Below are positions 40,780-48,851 of a DNA stretch of 64,000 nucleotides, one piece after another; the stretch's first letter is position 1; each line of letters begins with the position of its first letter. A program made the translations under genes and the position numbers. The notes beneath the pieces are model-generated. The model did no database searches. It saw only the letters and a list, made by a program, of their open reading frames with translations, and was not told where the DNA came from. This DNA comes from a virus. The stretch is from IMG/VR virus record IMGVR_UViG_3300037153_000221, positions 1 through 64,000 of that record; one strand, 5' to 3'.

Positions 40780-40785
40780 CCAGGG

Positions 40786-40911
40786 ATGGCGTATGTGCTC
40801 GCGGCGGTGTGCGTGCTGGTGGTGCTCTGGCACGTCTTCCTCGTACCCCCGGACTGGCCGGAGGAGGATGGACCGCTCGCGGAGATCTACAACCTGGACG
40901 ACTACCGTTGA
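40786..40911 (+). CDS. small membrane protein (41 aa)
   Basis: ATG to TGA with an N-terminal transmembrane helix (MAYVLAAVCVLVVLWHVFLV) and an acidic tail. Its TGA overlaps the next ATG (TGATG). A TAGGGT box six bases before the ATG suggests a leaderless transcript. Confidence 0.55.
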   Translation: MAYVLAAVCVLVVLWHVFLVPPDWPEEDGPLAEIYNLDDYR

Positions 40912-41286
40912 TGCCGAGATACGAGCCGATCCCTGAACTAGAGTCCGCACGTTTGGAGTCCCAGGCGGCACGCAGGTGGTTCAACCTGCTGGACGAACTG
41001 GACTGGGTGGCGTACACGTTCGACCCCGTGTACGGACCGACCAAGGACTTCAACTTCGACTACGCGGCCGGGAAGGGCGCCAGGGTCATCGCCGAAGTGC
41101 TCGCCCACCCGCGAGGCCACGAACTCGCGCAGCCGAGGCAGTACCCGTGTCCACGATGTTGGGGGACGGGAAAGCCTGGAGTCCTCGGACAGCACGGACG
41201 ACGGCTGGTGGGACTGCCCGACCTGTCAGGGCACCGGCAAGCTCGCCGACCGGCGCAAACCCCAAACTGGAGTCGTGAACTCGTGA
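40911..41286 (+). pseudogene. DnaJ-type zinc protein split by an apparent +1 frameshift
   Basis: Frame 1 from ATG 40911 gives MPRYEPIPELE... up to CPRCWGTGK. The matching second zinc half (WWDCPTCQGTGKLADRRKPQ) is in the next frame and ends at TGA 41286, whose GTGA overlap with the following gene fits normal coupling. Reading through needs one base skipped near 41175-41176 (AAAGCCTGG). An assembly error, a real mutation or programmed frameshifting could explain it. Without the shift the protein would lose the second CxxC. Confidence 0.5.
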
Positions 41287-41489
41287 CCGCACCCGACACT
41301 CACAAGTCGTCCACCATCACCGACCATCCCTTCACCCCGAGGACCGAGGCGACGCTGGCGCTCCCGATGTACCACGGCTTCGTCACCGTGGACCCCGAGC
41401 ATCGCAAGCGCCTGCCGCCCAATCCATACCTCTGCGGCCACCCCGGCTGCAACCTGGCCGAGAGCGCGCACGAGACCACCACGAACTGA
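41283..41489 (+). CDS. hypothetical protein (68 aa)
   Basis: GTG start in a GTGA overlap with the shifted frame's stop. It has a C-terminal CGHPGCNLAESAH segment with Cys and His that may bind zinc. No family recognised. Confidence 0.5.
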   Translation: MTAPDTHKSSTITDHPFTPRTEATLALPMYHGFVTVDPEHRKRLPPNPYLCGHPGCNLAESAHETTTN

Positions 41490-42343
41490 TAGCCTCACCA
41501 GGTCCGTCGCGGGCGCCTATACCGCGAGGTGAAGGGTCGGTCCGGCCGGGACAAGGGCCAGCGCAACCGTGCACGGCGGCGCAAGGTACTCCCCGGCTGG
41601 GGCAACAGATGCCATGGCAACGCGGCTGATCTGCCCCCGTTCCCGCGACGGACTTCCTCACTTATACCTTGTCAAGTCCCGTCGCCTCCCCGGACGACCG
41701 AAAGTCCAACGGTAATCCAGGCGTAGGCGCCACCGGCTCCCCCACCCAGCCGCAGTTCAGGGGTTTCCACACGGCGGAACGCTGGACCGCTATGGTCAGA
41801 CATGGGACGGTAAGCGTCCAGGGGGGCGAATTGTCACCGGGAGGACACCTTCTGCCCGGAAATCGCAAACACCGGAAGTTAGTGGCGCACGGACGGTCCG
41901 GCCCGTGCTACAACGCTTCAGGCCGTCAGGGAAGACGGCTCGCCAGCGTCCTGACCCCCAGACGGCGCTGGCCTTCGAGAGAGCACAACGGGGGCGGCAC
42001 GCGACCAGCCTCCCCGCGTCGCGGCGCCGCCCTCGAAGTGTGCCGTCCGTGCCCGGCGCTAGCAGCCGGTCGTCGCGGACCCCCCGGAGTCCAAAAGTAC
42101 CCCGCGCGCGCGTTGGCCCACGACGCCAGTCCGCAAATAGACCACAGCGCGCCAGGCCCGTCAGATGTGCTACGGTCCGCGCGAGTTCACGATCTGGTCG
42201 CCTCGCCACCCGGCTCGCCGGGCGCCCTGGCGGCGGACACGAACTCTGAGCGACGGGGGCGGGCGAGCTTCGACGCCACGCCCGCCCCCCGAGCCTCCCC
42301 ACTGGTGACCCGACGCCGCCACGGAGAGACACGAGGGGGAGAT

Positions 42344-42382
42344 CGGGTGGGCGGCCCATCCCGCCGTGGCGCCGCCCACCCG
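42344..42382. repeat. 11-bp inverted repeat
   Basis: CGGGTGGGCGG and its exact inverse flank 17 nt. It lies inside the noncoding region. Confidence 0.7.
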
Positions 42383-42520
42383 AACGTCCAGTTCCGGCCA
42401 TGCTCTGGGCGTGATAGCGTTCCGCGCGTGCGGGCGGACGCGGGTCGAAGTCGCGGCCCGTCCGCACACCCCTCGTTCCGCTCCGACGCCAATACCGGCT
42501 GGGACGCGGAGCACCCCCGA

Positions 42521-42594
42521 CCGCCCCTCCACTCCACCTGGACTCCTGCTCAAGACACGGCCGGGGAACAGGCCGGGCCGAAGTGGAGGGGCGG
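42521..42594. repeat. 12-bp inverted repeat upstream of the 42632 gene
   Basis: CCGCCCCTCCAC at 42521-42532 pairs with GTGGAGGGGCGG at 42583-42594. It ends 37 nt before the next start codon and may be a terminator or a leader structure. Confidence 0.6.
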
Positions 42595-42631
42595 AAGGCT
42601 TCACAAACGAAGTGTCCACTTGGAGGTGGAG

Positions 42632-42946
42632 ATGGCGTCGATACTCTGGCGAAGCAAGGACAAGGGCCGTCACGAATGGCTCGTGTCCGACACCAACGAC
42701 GAGGCGTACGGCCTCAACGTCGCGGTGAACACCCACCCGTCCGTGATCGGCGGGCACGACCAGCGGTTCGTGGAGACCCAGATCTACGACCACGCGCAAC
42801 CGCGCAACTCCCGTTGGACGATCACCGTGCTCGACCGCGAGACCGGCGAATCGTTCAGCTTCCACGAGAAGGGCGGCGAAGGCCAGAAGGCGCTCACCCT
42901 GCGCGCGCTCACCGTCGCCCGCGTCAAGCCGAGGCTGGCGGCATGA
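42632..42946 (+). CDS. hypothetical protein (104 aa)
   Basis: ATG at 42632 with GGAGGTGG upstream; the long in-frame upstream reading is not coding. Beta-rich, His-containing. First gene of a coupled series of eight small genes ending at 44541. Confidence 0.6.
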   Translation: MASILWRSKDKGRHEWLVSDTNDEAYGLNVAVNTHPSVIGGHDQRFVETQIYDHAQPRNSRWTITVLDRETGESFSFHEKGGEGQKALTLRALTVARVKPRLAA

Positions 42947-43137
42947 CACGGCGAGAGAAGGACATCGTGCGCTACTCGCTCGCCTACCTGGCCACAGGTG
43001 ACGGGCGCAAGGCCCGCAGCCACACCGCCACGAACCTGCCGCCCGAGACCCGGCGCGAGGTGCGCAAGATCACCGACAAGATGCGCCCGATGGTGGTCGC
43101 CCGCGTCCGTTCGGTCTTCGGCACCAGGGGGCGCTGA
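42943..43137 (+). CDS. small basic protein (64 aa)
   Basis: ATG overlaps the previous stop (ATGA). Rich in Arg and Lys with helical pattern; probably contacts nucleic acid. No family recognised. Confidence 0.5.
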   Translation: MTRREKDIVRYSLAYLATGDGRKARSHTATNLPPETRREVRKITDKMRPMVVARVRSVFGTRGR

Positions 43138-43358
43138 TGTACGTCGTGGAGATGACGAGCAAGCTCGCCATGCCGGTCGGTGACAGTGACGAGCCGACCA
43201 TGCTCGTCCAGGAATACTTCGAGACCTACGAGCAGGCCAAGGCGTTCATGGACACGCTGGAGATGAAGCGTGGACGGGCCATCAGCATCGAGCACCTGAC
43301 GCTCTACGAGTGGGGGACCGAGCGCAAGATGGGCGCCGTGCTCCAGATCCGCACATGA
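43137..43358 (+). CDS. hypothetical protein (73 aa)
   Basis: TGATG overlap with the previous gene. Ferredoxin-like or ACT-like alternation (YVVEMTSKLA ... FETYEQAKAFMDTLEM) is suggested but unproven. Confidence 0.5.
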   Translation: MYVVEMTSKLAMPVGDSDEPTMLVQEYFETYEQAKAFMDTLEMKRGRAISIEHLTLYEWGTERKMGAVLQIRT

Positions 43359-43552
43359 ACGACCACCCCACCGTCCACGAGATGTGCCTGGAGATCCTGG
43401 AGCGCCTGGACCGGATCGAGAACCTGGTCGAGTGGGTGCTGCGCGGCAAGCTGCACGAGATCCGCACGGCCGACATTCCGCGCGAGACCGACATCCATCT
43501 CGCCGGGGAGATCGAGCGGGCGCTGTATCCAGGAACTGAAGTTCAGCCGTAA
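43355..43552 (+). CDS. hypothetical helical protein (65 aa)
   Basis: ATG at 43355 overlaps the previous stop. A helix or short coiled coil (LEILERLDRIENLVEWVLRG). No family recognised. Confidence 0.5.
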   Translation: MNDHPTVHEMCLEILERLDRIENLVEWVLRGKLHEIRTADIPRETDIHLAGEIERALYPGTEVQP

Positions 43553-43770
43553 TGGTCGGCACGCACCAGCAGCGCTTCCGCTTCCAGTGTCCGGTCTGCT
43601 GGGCCGGGCCGGGCAAGCCGTGCGTCCACACCGAAGGTCCGCGCAAGGGCAAGACGTGCAAAGCCCACTGGGAGCGCTGGAAGCGCGCGAAGATCGCCTC
43701 GGACCCGGACAAGTTCCGGGTCAAGGCGGTCTGGTCCAGTCAATTCGAGTCAAACCGGAGAAGTCACTGA
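43552..43770 (+). CDS. zinc-finger protein (72 aa)
   Basis: ATG within TAATG. Cysteines in CPVCWAGPGKPCVHTEGPRK and a later Cys-x3-His (CKAHWERWKRA) match a zinc motif often seen in actinophage small proteins. Basic, probably DNA-binding. Confidence 0.6.
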   Translation: MVGTHQQRFRFQCPVCWAGPGKPCVHTEGPRKGKTCKAHWERWKRAKIASDPDKFRVKAVWSSQFESNRRSH

Positions 43771-44081
43771 TGAAGAAGCTGCTGTACGACAAGTCGCTGC
43801 ACGTCCACGGCTCGCTGCGTGTCCAGGTGGGCGGGGACCTATCGGCGAACTGGCGCGGCCCGGTCGTCATCACCACCTACGGCGGTGGCGGCGGTCAGCG
43901 CAACATCTACGGCACGAAGACCAGCGAGGCGCGCGCGTGGGCCATCGCGGTCCTGGAGGCGTGCAAGGTCGCCGACGACGAGTACGGCCTGGAGGTGGAC
44001 GAGAAGGGCGAGGCCACCCTGATCGTGGACCTGGTGGACAACACCCAGACCAAGCGCCCGAAGCTCCGGTCGGCTGCATGA
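43770..44081 (+). CDS. hypothetical protein (103 aa)
   Basis: ATG in a TGATG overlap. Gly-rich middle (YGGGGGQRNIYG). No family recognised; coupled to the next gene. Confidence 0.5.
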   Translation: MKKLLYDKSLHVHGSLRVQVGGDLSANWRGPVVITTYGGGGGQRNIYGTKTSEARAWAIAVLEACKVADDEYGLEVDEKGEATLIVDLVDNTQTKRPKLRSAA

Positions 44082-44308
44082 CGCTGGAGCACAACCGCAG
44101 CGCGCCGAGCCGGAGCGTCACGGACATCGGACCTGGCGACTACATCAAGGTCGGGCGCCAGTGGAAGCAGGTGCGCTCGAACAGCGACCATGGCGCCGAC
44201 CGTCCACAGCGCGACGGCAACTGGCGCGTGACCACCACGGACGGCTCCACCTACTCGGGCTGGGGCATCAACCTGTACGCCAAGGCCGAGGACATGGTGC
44301 AGCGGTGA
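44078..44308 (+). CDS. hypothetical protein (76 aa)
   Basis: ATG overlaps the previous stop. Beta-rich with a KOW/SH3-like run (IGPGDYIKVGRQWKQV). No family recognised. Confidence 0.5.
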   Translation: MTLEHNRSAPSRSVTDIGPGDYIKVGRQWKQVRSNSDHGADRPQRDGNWRVTTTDGSTYSGWGINLYAKAEDMVQR

Positions 44309-44541
44309 CCGTCGAGATCGACACGCCGCAGACCGAGACCACGCGACCGCCGATCCGGGCGATACCGGGTCGGCGGCGCTACCGCGTCACGATCATCAAG
44401 CCCGCCCAGGACATCGTGCACCGCCACCTGAGTGAGCCGATGGCCGACCAGATGGTCAAAGCGATGACCGGCGTCATGTACAAGCAGAAGGCCGACGAGA
44501 CCGATCTGATCCTCGGCGTGAAGATCGAACCGGAGTTCTAG
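44305..44541 (+). CDS. hypothetical protein (78 aa)
   Basis: GTG start overlapping the previous stop (GTGA). Ends the coupled small-gene series. No family recognised. Confidence 0.5.
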   Translation: MTVEIDTPQTETTRPPIRAIPGRRRYRVTIIKPAQDIVHRHLSEPMADQMVKAMTGVMYKQKADETDLILGVKIEPEF

Positions 44542-44550
44542 CTTCCGGCG

Positions 44551-44556
44551 TAGATT
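44551..44556 (+). promoter_or_regulatory. leaderless-type -10 box of the collagen-like gene
   Basis: TAGATT with a 7-nt spacer to ATG 44564 and no Shine-Dalgarno; the same box and similar spacing occur before the portal gene at 63505. Confidence 0.5.
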
Positions 44557-44563
44557 ATGGGGT

Positions 44564-45877
44564 ATGGCCGTCACCCCACAGTCGCTGAACAGGCATACGA
44601 AAGTCCTCCGCAACGCTGGGCTGCCAGACGACGCCATCGGCGTCCTGCTCAGCATGTCGCGCGCGGATGTCCACAACGTCACCGAGGACCCGAACTACCC
44701 GGTCCCGCCGTGCATGAGCAACAACGCCGTCACGCGCTGCATCGACCCCAGTGGCGGCGGCGGGGGCGGCACCCAGGGACCAGAAGGTCCGCAAGGGCCG
44801 GAGGGTCCGGCCGGGCCTGCCGGTCCACAGGGTCCGGAGGGGCCTCCGGGTCCGCAGGGCCTGAAGGGCGACACCGGAGCGACCGGCTCCTCGGGCGCGC
44901 AAGGGCCGAAGGGCGACACCGGGGCCAAAGGTGTGGACGGCAGTCCGGGCGTAGCGGGCGCGAAGGGCGATCCCGGACCGCAGGGCGCGCTCGGCCCGCA
45001 GGGTGATCCGGGTCCGCAGGGCGCGCAGGGTCTTCAGGGCGTCCCCGGCGCCAAGGGTGACAAGGGTGACAAGGGTGACACCGGCGCCCAAGGCCCAAAG
45101 GGTGACACCGGACCGCAAGGTCCCGGCAAGGCCGGGCAGCCGCTGGTGTTCGAGTTCAACGCGGTGTCAGCCCTCAAGAGCGCGCCGGGTCCGGGCGAGG
45201 TGTGCATCAACGGCGCCTGGAACACGGTGGACACAATCTACCTGAGTGGACAGGATGCGGACGGCAACAGCATCGCTGACATCTTCAGGATGGGCTACAT
45301 GGGCGGCGTTGCCACGATCCAGCAGATCGGCACGACCAACCTGTGGAGGCAGTCCACAGCCATCGTGTATGTCAAGGCGGACGGCCATGTGGAGTTGGTC
45401 GGCCTGCCGTACCCGATGTACGCCGACACCGCCCTTCCTAACGCCCGCGTGCGGGTGACGCTCCTGCCGATGGTGCCGCTCCCGGTTGGTGGCGCCTACA
45501 ACGACGTGCTCACGCGCGGCGAGACCGAGGAGGAACTGTCATGGCGGACGCTGAAGTTCCAGATCGGGCAGTCCTTCACAGTCCCCGGCGCCGTGAGCGC
45601 GGCGACGCTGCCGGTGATCTACGTGCCGGTGACGTTCCCGCAGGCAGTGAGGCTGGTAGGCGTGCGAGCGGCGCTCCAGTCCGGGACCAGTGTCGTGGCC
45701 CAGATGCAGCGCAACGGCTCGAATCTCGGCTCCCCGATCACCGTGACGCCGACAGCGGCCACGACGGCGTTCAGCCAGGCGCTCTCGAATAACGACCGCC
45801 TCGGCGTGGTGCTCTCGGCGCCGACCGGCTCTCCGGTCGGCCTGTCGCTCACAGCGATCCTGGAGCACTCGGTCTAG
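44564..45877 (+). CDS. collagen-like fibre protein
   Basis: 437 residues. A short N-terminal region is followed by a Gly-X-Y repeat of about 120 residues (about 70-190; [18 protein letters not shown] and similar). A C-terminal domain of about 240 residues, beta-rich, follows. Phage collagen-like stretches form trimeric rods, so this is probably a fibre or head decoration. It is far from the tail module and has its own probable leaderless promoter (TAGATT seven bases before ATG). Confidence 0.7.
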   Translation: MAVTPQSLNRHTKVLRNAGLPDDAIGVLLSMSRADVHNVTEDPNYPVPPCMSNNAVTRCIDPSGGGGGGTQGPEGPQGPEGPAGPAGPQGPEGPPGPQGLKGDTGATGSSGAQGPKGDTGAKGVDGSPGVAGAKGDPGPQGALGPQGDPGPQGAQGLQGVPGAKGDKGDKGDTGAQGPKGDTGPQGPGKAGQPLVFEFNAVSALKSAPGPGEVCINGAWNTVDTIYLSGQDADGNSIADIFRMGYMGGVATIQQIGTTNLWRQSTAIVYVKADGHVELVGLPYPMYADTALPNARVRVTLLPMVPLPVGGAYNDVLTRGETEEELSWRTLKFQIGQSFTVPGAVSAATLPVIYVPVTFPQAVRLVGVRAALQSGTSVVAQMQRNGSNLGSPITVTPTAATTAFSQALSNNDRLGVVLSAPTGSPVGLSLTAILEHSV

Positions 45878-45901
45878 CTCGCGCGGGCGCTCAGCATCGT
45901 G

Positions 45902-45907
45902 TAGCAT
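45902..45907 (+). promoter_or_regulatory. leaderless-type -10 box of the 45917 gene
   Basis: TAGCAT, 9 nt before ATG 45917, without a Shine-Dalgarno. Confidence 0.45.
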
Positions 45908-45916
45908 CCTGCGACA

Positions 45917-46129
45917 ATGAGCGATGCTGAGCGCCCCGACATCCGGCCGACCCGCTGGCGAGCGGTGATCGTGGCCGAGTTCACGACGCACGACTACCCG
46001 GCCAGCGAGGGCAACACGGCCGCACGCCAGGCCAGCTTGGTCCGCGACGCGGCGATCCGAGGCGAGCGAGACATCAACTCAAGTCGTCCAGTAGTCCTCC
46101 TCCAGAACCTCGAACGGGTCGATGCCTAA
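45917..46129 (+). CDS. hypothetical protein (70 aa)
   Basis: ATG directly after the TAGCAT box. Arg-rich soluble protein with no recognised family. It overlaps the next gene by 8 nt. Confidence 0.5.
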   Translation: MSDAERPDIRPTRWRAVIVAEFTTHDYPASEGNTAARQASLVRDAAIRGERDINSSRPVVLLQNLERVDA

Positions 46130-46586
46130 GCGCAAGCTGGACTCGAAGCGTGCCATGACGATCCTGGCGGCGGTCCCAATAGACGGGGGCCTCACACGCC
46201 GGGAGGTGGCCATGGCGGTCAGTCCGATCTCCGATCAGACCGTCTACAAGTACCTGGAGCAGATGGTGCGCGACGGCTGGCTCAGGAAGGACGGCGGCGC
46301 TGTCAAGGTGTACACGCGCAAGTGGCACCTGGACCGCTGGTTCACGCCGATGCACCTCCCGACCGCCGTCTTCATCAACGAGGACGTGATCCTCGGACCG
46401 TTTTGCCGGAACTGCGGTTGGAACATCGACATGCACGGAGGCCGGACGCGCCGCTGTCCAACCGACTTCAACCCCTTACTAGGCGGGAGAGCCTTCCATG
46501 GGAGCCGTGCTGTTCGCAGGGATCGAGAGCGTGACGGGTCGAGAGATCCGTCTGTGGAGCACGCCACTGGCGATCCAAGTCGCTGA
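46122..46586 (+). CDS. winged-helix protein with zinc motif (154 aa)
   Basis: N-terminal winged helix (LAAVPIDGGLTRREVAMAV, then TVYKYLEQMVRDGWLRK, about residues 14-62) and a later CRNCGW ... RRCPTD zinc-type segment. The last about 30 codons overlap the next gene in another frame by 89 nt, so the true product may end earlier if there is a frameshift; the reading is given as it stands. A regulator is likely. Confidence 0.55.
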   Translation: MPKRKLDSKRAMTILAAVPIDGGLTRREVAMAVSPISDQTVYKYLEQMVRDGWLRKDGGAVKVYTRKWHLDRWFTPMHLPTAVFINEDVILGPFCRNCGWNIDMHGGRTRRCPTDFNPLLGGRAFHGSRAVRRDRERDGSRDPSVEHATGDPSR

Positions 46587-46773
46587 TGGTCCACTCCAGC
46601 GCGTCGATATACACCGAGGCGATGATGTGAAAATCGCCAAGGAGATGATGGGGTCCGTCTGCGTGGTGGCGCGCGTGAACGGCAAGCTCTATGTCGCGTT
46701 CGATCTGATGACGTGGCGGACCGCCAGTGTCGAGCAGAAGCGCGAACTGGAGTCCAAGGCGAGGGCTGCATGA
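46498..46773 (+). CDS. hypothetical protein (91 aa)
   Basis: ATG 46498 with GGGAGA upstream. Beta-rich, coupled to the next ATG by ATGA. No family recognised. Confidence 0.5.
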   Translation: MGAVLFAGIESVTGREIRLWSTPLAIQVADGPLQRVDIHRGDDVKIAKEMMGSVCVVARVNGKLYVAFDLMTWRTASVEQKRELESKARAA

Positions 46774-46994
46774 AGGCTCCTCGCTGCTACGTCTGCGGCG
46801 CCGGGGAAGACGCGCCGTGTGCCGGTCCGCCACCCGGCTATCGTTGTCCATTCGTTTGGAGAGGTGAGCAAGATGGCAGTGATCGAGGAGACTCCGCAGG
46901 ACGTGGAGACCCAGAAGGCGATCAACAACATCATCCAGATCTTCACGGAACTGTCGCACCCGGTGAGGGTGAGGGCACTGCTGTACATCCGTGA
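46770..46994 (+). CDS. small zinc-binding protein with overlapping 3' end (74 aa)
   Basis: ATG overlaps the previous stop. CYVCGAGEDAPCAGPPPGYR gives a Cys-rich zinc site in the first 30 residues. The rest runs 122 nt into the next gene in another frame and is low-complexity, so only the first part is clearly meaningful. Confidence 0.4.
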   Translation: MKAPRCYVCGAGEDAPCAGPPPGYRCPFVWRGEQDGSDRGDSAGRGDPEGDQQHHPDLHGTVAPGEGEGTAVHP

Positions 46995-47202
46995 GCACAA
47001 GCAGGCATCGCCCGTGCAGATGGCCGGACCACTCGGCGTGAGTCTCGGAACCATCGCCTACCACATCCGGGTGCTGGAGGGGAAGATGGGGATGATCGAA
47101 CTCAAGTCCGAGACTCGCGTCCGGGGCGCCGTCGAGCACACCTACAGGCTCACGACGAAAGGGCGCCGCATCCTGAAGATCGTGGACAAGGCAACGCAAT
47201 GA
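46873..47202 (+). CDS. ArsR-like winged-helix regulator (109 aa)
   Basis: ATG after GGAGAGGTGA. The domain (ELSHPVRVRALLYIREHKQA ... GVSLGTIAYHIRVLEG, about residues 25-75) matches ArsR/SmtB winged helices; no metal-binding Cys is seen. Probably a phage transcription regulator. Overlaps the next gene (ATGA). Confidence 0.7.
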   Translation: MAVIEETPQDVETQKAINNIIQIFTELSHPVRVRALLYIREHKQASPVQMAGPLGVSLGTIAYHIRVLEGKMGMIELKSETRVRGAVEHTYRLTTKGRRILKIVDKATQ

Positions 47203-47459
47203 CAGCCTCAGAACTACTCGCGCAGTTCATGGAGGAGAACCGTCCGGACTACAGCGCCTACGCGATCTACATGGTGGACGAGCAGGACGTGGAGGCCGGG
47301 AAGACGCGCAGCGCCGACGACTGGCTCCGGTTCTTCGGCTACGACATGATCGCCAACGTGGACGCCGCCATCGTCGGCCTGGGCGACGTGCTGTTCGTCG
47401 TCAAGGACCGCTACCGCGAAGTCCCCTTCCACTACCACGGTGACGATGGGCCTGCCTAG
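47199..47459 (+). CDS. hypothetical protein (86 aa)
   Basis: ATG overlaps the regulator's stop. Acidic alpha/beta protein; no recognised family. It ends inside the next gene. Confidence 0.5.
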   Translation: MTASELLAQFMEENRPDYSAYAIYMVDEQDVEAGKTRSADDWLRFFGYDMIANVDAAIVGLGDVLFVVKDRYREVPFHYHGDDGPA

Positions 47460-47844
47460 CGGCTGGACTGAAGTTCCGGCTTCGGCGACCTACAGGAAGC
47501 AGTGGGTGGCGATGTTCGGTACGGCGGTGCCCGTGCCGCGCGAGTTCCACCACCGCGACGGACGCACCGCGCTCATGGGCCGCGAGCCGTATGGACCCGA
47601 CGACATGCGCTGGCACATCAGCGTGCGCCACGGCGAAGTCAACGTCGATGGTCGGATACCGACATGGGACGAGATGGTGGACACCGCGCACGCGCTGCGG
47701 CCGGGCGTGCCCTTCGTGGTCGGTGTTCCGCCGCGCTCGTGGTGGATGAACGTCCATCCTCACGTCCTGCACCTGATCGAGACCAAGGACCAGCCGCTAA
47801 TCGCACGCTGGCGCGAGGAGCGGATGGGCACGCCGCCGACATGA
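47446..47844 (+). CDS. DUF7694-like protein (132 aa)
   Basis: ATG 47446, or GTG at 47440. The body (MRWHISVRHGEVNVDG, IPTWDEMVDTAHAL, WWMNVHPHVLHLIE) shows the pattern of DUF7694-like phage proteins (W.. motif, N.HP, LHL). More distantly like the protein at 22463. Function unknown. Confidence 0.55.
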   Translation: MGLPSGWTEVPASATYRKQWVAMFGTAVPVPREFHHRDGRTALMGREPYGPDDMRWHISVRHGEVNVDGRIPTWDEMVDTAHALRPGVPFVVGVPPRSWWMNVHPHVLHLIETKDQPLIARWREERMGTPPT

Positions 47845-47963
47845 CGAACAGTCCGACTGAAGTTGTGGCGTTAGGCGCGTCCGGCGTGCTGGGTATCCTG
47901 GCCGCAGTGTTCTACGGTCTGGGCTGGTGGATGAACCGGAAGGAGCGACATGGCAAGCGATGA
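47841..47963 (+). CDS. small membrane protein (40 aa)
   Basis: ATG overlaps the previous stop (ATGA). A single span (VVALGASGVLGILAAVFYGL) followed by WWMNRKERHGKR. Its stop lies 14 nt inside the next gene. Confidence 0.55.
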   Translation: MTNSPTEVVALGASGVLGILAAVFYGLGWWMNRKERHGKR

Positions 47964-48174
47964 CGGCGTGATGGACCACCAGGAGATGGTCCGGGCGTTC
48001 GGGATCGGCAACATGCACGAGGACCCGTGGCGCGATCCGGCCTTCACAAGCGACCCGCACGCCTACGACCCACGCGACGACCGGCCGACGCGCCGTGAAC
48101 TCGCCGAGGACGAGGAGTGGTGGCGGCGCCGGGAACGCAGGCTGGCTCGTGAACAGGCCACTGACGAGGGGTGA
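47950..48174 (+). CDS. hypothetical protein (74 aa)
   Basis: AAGGAG 4 nt before ATG. Very acidic and Arg-rich, probably disordered; no family recognised. Confidence 0.5.
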   Translation: MASDDGVMDHQEMVRAFGIGNMHEDPWRDPAFTSDPHAYDPRDDRPTRRELAEDEEWWRRRERRLAREQATDEG

Positions 48175-48343
48175 GCGAGCGGTCGTAGCCCTGGCGGTGA
48201 TCGCCGGGGGCCTGGTGGGTGGACTGCTGCCGATGCCGTGGAGGCTCGCGCTGCTGCTCGTGGTGCCGATTGGTATATACATCAACGAGCGCAGCACGTA
48301 CGAGAGCCGTTGGTACAAGGAACCGAAGGAGAAGAAGAAGTGA
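48149..48343 (+). CDS. two-span membrane protein (64 aa)
   Basis: GTG at 48149 is the best start before the spans (AVVALAVIAGGLVGGLLP and RLALLLVVPIGIYI), with a Lys-rich C terminus. It overlaps the previous gene by 26 nt and the next by GTGA. Holin-like in shape but not in position. Confidence 0.5.
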   Translation: MNRPLTRGERAVVALAVIAGGLVGGLLPMPWRLALLLVVPIGIYINERSTYESRWYKEPKEKKK

Positions 48344-48630
48344 TCGAAGTTGAACGTGACGAGCGGAGCTTCATCGTCAAGTCCGACGACCAGAACGCGG
48401 AGAACCTGGCGCTGGACTCGGCCGTCCAGGTCGCGGCGCCGCATCTGGCTGCCGACTTCCAGTCCACACAGGTGGATGACGACGGCTGGCTGCGGTGGCG
48501 GGTCCAGCGCGAGGACTGGGAGTCGCTGATCGAGGTGCTGGAGGCCCTGGGCACCGAGGACGGCATCAATCCCGAGGAGACCGACGCCGCCGTGACCGAG
48601 ATCGAGGAGGCGCTGAAGGAGCCGGTGTAA
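48340..48630 (+). CDS. hypothetical acidic protein (96 aa)
   Basis: GTG start overlapping the previous stop (GTGA). Acidic, with a helical C terminus. Followed by a strong terminator, so it closes the operon. Confidence 0.5.
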   Translation: MIEVERDERSFIVKSDDQNAENLALDSAVQVAAPHLAADFQSTQVDDDGWLRWRVQREDWESLIEVLEALGTEDGINPEETDAAVTEIEEALKEPV

Positions 48631-48661
48631 CCTCGGACGACAGTTGGGGTAGAAGTCTCTG

Positions 48662-48705
48662 AAAGGGCCGCGAAACCCGCCATCGCGGCCCTTTTCCGTG
48701 TTTTG
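48662..48705 (+). terminator. rho-independent terminator
   Basis: 11-bp perfect stem (AAAGGGCCGCG / CGCGGCCCTTT) followed by TCCGTGTTTT, 32 nt after the last gene of the operon. Confidence 0.85.
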
Positions 48706-48851
48706 GAGCATTGGTCAGTTTCCTGCCCTTGACTTTTGGTCTGAGGATCTGAGAGGGTGCCGCTGCCGGTCGATCTGGACCGGCCACCAGGCGGCGTCAG
48801 GGAGTGGTTGGGACGGCCGCGCGGTGCCATATCCACAAGGAGGGCTAGCGC

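Larger units (their letters stand above)
40417..40785. other. intergenic region after the 39439 gene
   Basis: 370 nt without a convincing gene. It starts with the hairpin at 40435-40459. CCCCTGCAAAT occurs twice (about 40505 and 40678). Near the end, a leaderless-type TAGGGT box precedes the next small gene. Confidence 0.4.
41490..42631. other. 1.1-kb region without a convincing gene
   Basis: Weak ORFs only; a basic 65-residue GTG ORF at 41529-41726 is the best but unproven. The region holds perfect inverted repeats at 42344-42354/42372-42382 and 42521-42532/42583-42594, a GGACGGTCC copy at 41891-41899 as in the 39.1-kb repeats, and a TACGGT -10-like box at 42171-42176. Proline- and Arg-rich readings in all frames argue against coding. 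It may be a second control or replication region. Confidence 0.45.

Noticed and set aside
41529-41726. A basic 65-residue GTG ORF in the noncoding region
   Set aside because: No clear ribosome-binding site, no family, and the C-terminal half looks random.
41669-42631. Long N-terminal extension (about 320 codons) of the 42632 gene
   Set aside because: It is Pro/Arg-rich with no motif, several frames are open because of high GC, and a good ribosome-binding site sits directly before ATG 42632.
48727-48733. TTGACTT as a -35 element for the 48852 gene
   Set aside because: No matching -10 box at the right distance was found.
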